NCBI GenBank assembly: GCA_023665365.1
Contig: JAMPEA010000011.1
Span: 1 to 38,026 of the forward strand
Source: Bacillota bacterium
Lineage (GTDB): Bacteria > Bacillota > Clostridia > Christensenellales > CAG-917
Direction: 5' to 3'
DNA: 38,026 nucleotides
The position numbers were made by a program, and so were the translations under genes. The notes below the pieces were generated by a model. The model was not told the DNA's origin. It was given only the letters and a program-made list of their open reading frames with translations, and searched no databases. Below are positions 37,001-38,026 of the stretch, in pieces; the stretch's first letter is position 1, and every line of letters begins with the position of its first letter.

Positions 37001-38026
37001 CGTTTCTTGCGATAGTCGCGGTGCTCATGAGCATCTGATTGACAAATGTATTCAGTTCCTTGCCCTGTAAATTTTGATATTTGTTTTTGAGATTTTGACG
37101 TAACAACGCGACCGCGCCCGACATATTCGGCGCCGCCATAGACGTGCCGCTGAGCTTGTCGTAGCCGCCGGGAACAGCCGATATAATCTCGCCGCCGTGC
37201 GCGGTGATTTCGGGTTTGAGTTCCAAGCTCGGAGTCGGTCCCCAGCTCGAAAAGTCCGACATAAACGGACCTGCCAGATACTCCGAATTTACGTACAGCT
37301 CGCCGTACACCGTGCCCAGCGCTTTTTGAGCGTCGATAAACAGTTTGCCCGCGTCCATCGTGATGGAGCAGGTCGGGATTGGGTTGTCAATATCACCAAG
37401 GGACATTCTTATCGTGCCCGCGACGTTATTATATATAACGCACGCCTGCGCGCCTGCCGCCATAGCGGCTTGCACCTTTTCGTTAAACGTGGTAGAGCCG
37501 CGCTGTACGAACGCAATAACGCCGTCGTAGTCTTGGTTTCTCAAAGTCGCGTAGCCTCTCTCGTTTGCTTCCTCGTCCGGAACTTCGATTTCGCCGCCCT
37601 GTCCGTCGTCCTCGTATTTCATATTGTTCGTCCTGACAAACTGGCTCGCAACCGAGGTGTAATCCGTGGATTTGCCCGTGCCCTTTATCGGAACGTATTT
37701 GAATTTCAAAGTAGTGCCTCTTGCGTCCTCGCCGCGCACTGTCGAAGCAATGTCGTAAAGCAACTCGACAAAATCATATTGTTGTCCGAACTCGTTGCTC
37801 GAATTGGTGATGAACGCAATCGGATTTTCGTCGCTGTTTTCGTCCGCGCTTACGTTGGCTTTTGCCGCGATATAGCTCGACAGTCTGCCGTTGATAGACG
37901 CGACGGACAGCGCCGCCGAATACGTAGATGGCGAGCCGACCGTGCCGCTGTCGGGATTGCTTGCAAGGTTGGTGCCGTTGCCGCCGCCGAAGCCCGAGCT
38001 ATAATCGTTGCTCGCCGCAACCACAA
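31095..38026 (-). CDS. Giant surface subtilase with PA, Ig-like and leucine-rich repeats (5' end outside window)
   Basis: The frame runs off the right edge; about 2,310 residues are seen. The fragment begins inside an S8 peptidase (VVAASNDYSS). The catalytic serine is in GTSMAAPNMSG (Ser about 295, codon near 37140); the Asp and His lie upstream, outside the window. A PA-like domain (about 160-250, YDGVIAFVQRGSTTFNEKVQAA) is inserted in the catalytic domain, as in lactocepin/C5a peptidases. Fn3-like regions, a BIG2 domain (near 1030-1090, VEWKTSNPRVATVDEDGTI), a long LRR_5/BspA array (about 1100-1900), an Ig-like domain (DKIRYNVGEKFDTKGM), a membrane helix (about 2156-2183) and a roughly 120-residue acidic tail follow. 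Likely membrane-anchored; degrades extracellular proteins. Confidence 0.93.
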   Translation of the reverse strand, partial: VVAASNDYSSGFGGGNGTNLASNPDSGTVGSPSTYSAALSVASINGRLSSYIAAKANVSADENSDENPIAFITNSSNEFGQQYDFVELLYDIASTVRGEDARGTTLKFKYVPIKGTGKSTDYTSVASQFVRTNNMKYEDDGQGGEIEVPDEEANERGYATLRNQDYDGVIAFVQRGSTTFNEKVQAAMAAGAQACVIYNNVAGTIRMSLGDIDNPIPTCSITMDAGKLFIDAQKALGTVYGELYVNSEYLAGPFMSDFSSWGPTPSLELKPEITAHGGEIISAVPGGYDKLSGTSMAAPNMSGAVALLRQNLKNKYQNLQGKELNTFVNQMLMSTATIARNEEGNPYSPRKQGAGLAGIADAINSEGYITVNGKDRTKIELGDDKNKTGVYTLEFVMHNLKASPQTYQPVTYVMTETMSSDGKTVAEKSYMLTDMCDIKYYIGGSSTPHSGNVTVPADGTLAVKVVITLDNDARDYLDYNFINGMYVEGFVSMKAAGDTEVTIGLPYLAFYGDWTQAPLFDYDVYEIAENEQEEEDELRRIKSTAATTSVLGKYYDEKYILQLGSYVYDQADDDVKVYPSREKIAISTFDDPSNRTIYELYMVYAGLLRGASEMDVVITDDATGETIYVDKLYNVSKSYANGGSNVGSRIAIELRPDEWGLKNNSTYSVKVTGKLDYAGGENPERNSFEFPFTVDYEAPELLGYKIRYMPWDDHGVTKYKIYMDVEVRDNQFVSSVIPCYRLERPTGEYDELGNPVTELYSTGLTEYPIAVIGQKGETSTVSFEITDIYDEYVKTGKLYLQIEDYAMNANNYQILLGQDEGEDAYNDPVSIAFETDSKLVQMGQENTDSLGTKYYTYTLVTSKNSLYTLKPVSDPANASLKALTWEVSNSNSGVKANGNEIWVGDGTTTRTTLTLKNNAASKDSQRTYAIISVSIRGSQVGKAPTLQSIQLNAALNGDGHATSLNPEGSSTPELELNPEQSVKLTFNWTPWYCEKPAVEWKTSNPRVATVDEDGTITANERGSATITVTSVDRRSVSRSVKVVVGRQYNIINYTLYDWYGSGDVVIPSDLNIMYIDEYCFKGREDITSVTLPTSLTELVENAFLGCRNLQEVVIPGQCTSIKGMAFAGCTSLEKVTLGLFVNSDREEIGDEFKGTITLGRYAFMNCSKLTTIENETRITSIYEGAFEGCSSLERIDLTNLRVVGTGAFKDCTALTEVETSNHTALGRDMFKGCTSLETFDFYGGSVPARMFSGCEKLTTIVFHNPITSIGLNAFGESEEYGLVYDEEDQSYKLDVVKTFAATPLANITLPSDSNVVIDADAFKNCVNLETVTLSSGTKILFERNTPFLGCTNFNSFVSNGSSYTVTDGVLYEGNTLVAVPFAKTTITIPNNVTAIADGALAGVNVQTVTLTNVNAIGKYAFADNTTITTVVLPSGLTEIPEGLFDGCLNLTSVTAADDFALVIKIGDYAFRDCQKLSSFTAQNVEEVGAGAFRNSAIEALPSNKLSIIGESAFEGTKLTSVDLGDVNIKEIGEYAFASIDTLTTVALGPIESMGISVFEACPEITSAEFKGGTTAIGAYAFAVEKADSTAFSVTLPASVKTIGSYAFFNRGGIVIDLASVERIGSYAFAYNDAESENYVSGIQTADLSNAKEIGEVAFAYSRLTSVNLPKAEFIGTNAFFGSEYLSSVTLGALKQIEAYAFAGTALTEITLPASFNSRTYKYNWTTVDEKGNPQLNKSRSELSYTPSAFGGISTLTAIHVAAGNEAFFDEDGVLYSRVKNGYVLEQYPVAKTNEDKTYTVIDGTVIIGDRAFEDVSGLDKVILPYTLTTIGSYAFFGASIKDYTFNGVEAPTLLSQNLSEEDLDLLWANFQLSIPYQVAYNYLYLDLYFDRSEYGGTNFYANFTDYAALIDLPSSFKKPLTVFVGIAAINFSELITVTDFGLTMTVPLNGRGYDGIWNTFFSTVNKTATNMPDNTSHKAMEAIEALNAYNKDDIKNMSYDEVKSDSELGKLAAAARAAYNNIVLPDQIELMAEYLNTLMSYESALRSAKASLGYPVRIRELKVSSLPDKIRYNVGEKFDTKGMVITVIYEDGSEVALKDDNYTITPSIIKADTEYVRIEYRDSTINQVVYRDIYINVNSDSGDSNDGEKGASKLGGGAIAGIVVGVLLGVAAIAGAVVAVLLIKKKKTATADKAEAPVEKFDAEKKAAEIPDNAEQAEDDAISAEASDSGDKPAEQTEDNGETPDSDAEHAENGAESSDEKVEYKPEFAEEAPACEAEQDKGEASVEEHTDKEAESLDYNDQATHDEEI

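Overview
The window looks like a chromosomal segment of an uncultured, probably anaerobic, low-to-medium G+C Gram-positive bacterium (Bacillota, Clostridia-like). The reasons are the clustering of rpmE, a DUF1385 protein, prmC and prfA, a DUF5685 protein, a TM1266-type iron-hydrogenase regulator homologue, many lipobox lipoproteins, and a giant cell-surface subtilase with BspA-type leucine-rich repeats. No rRNA, tRNA, CRISPR array or transposase was seen. Family calls are from reading motifs, with no database search.

Layout. Positions 268-8359 (minus strand) are housekeeping: rpmE (consensus promoter, strong terminator), a DUF1385-PrmC fusion overlapping prfA, then a small P-loop ATPase, threonine synthase and trpS, and finally a DUF5685 protein translationally coupled to a degenerate J-domain protein. 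Positions 8471-11303 hold a four-gene unit: a TM1266-like regulator followed by a NitT/TauT-type ABC importer (lipoprotein, permease, ATPase). Positions 11621-16524 encode a LolD/MacB-like ATPase, an FtsX/MacB permease and a lipoprotein of unknown family. queH is divergent at 16688 and appears to be leaderless.

Positions 17282-21263 form an AT-rich accessory island. It has a well-formed promoter, a nested-inverted-repeat leader ending in a GNRA-loop terminator that abuts a SLOG-family gene, and a convergent 856-residue protein joining a helical N-terminus, a TIR domain and a PP2C phosphatase domain. This is the best candidate for an undescribed conflict or signalling system. A dispersed repeat borders the island at 21003-21280; a second copy lies at 79-257.

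Positions 21264-38026 (minus strand) read as one long nutrient-acquisition operon. A membrane-anchored subtilase (5' end outside the window) is followed by an InlB-repeat lipoprotein and then OppA, OppB, OppC, OppD and OppF. The inferred logic is extracellular proteolysis feeding peptides to a dedicated oligopeptide importer. Most Opp subunits are longer than their usual relatives, and OppD carries a repetitive DGN-rich insertion in its nucleotide-binding domain.
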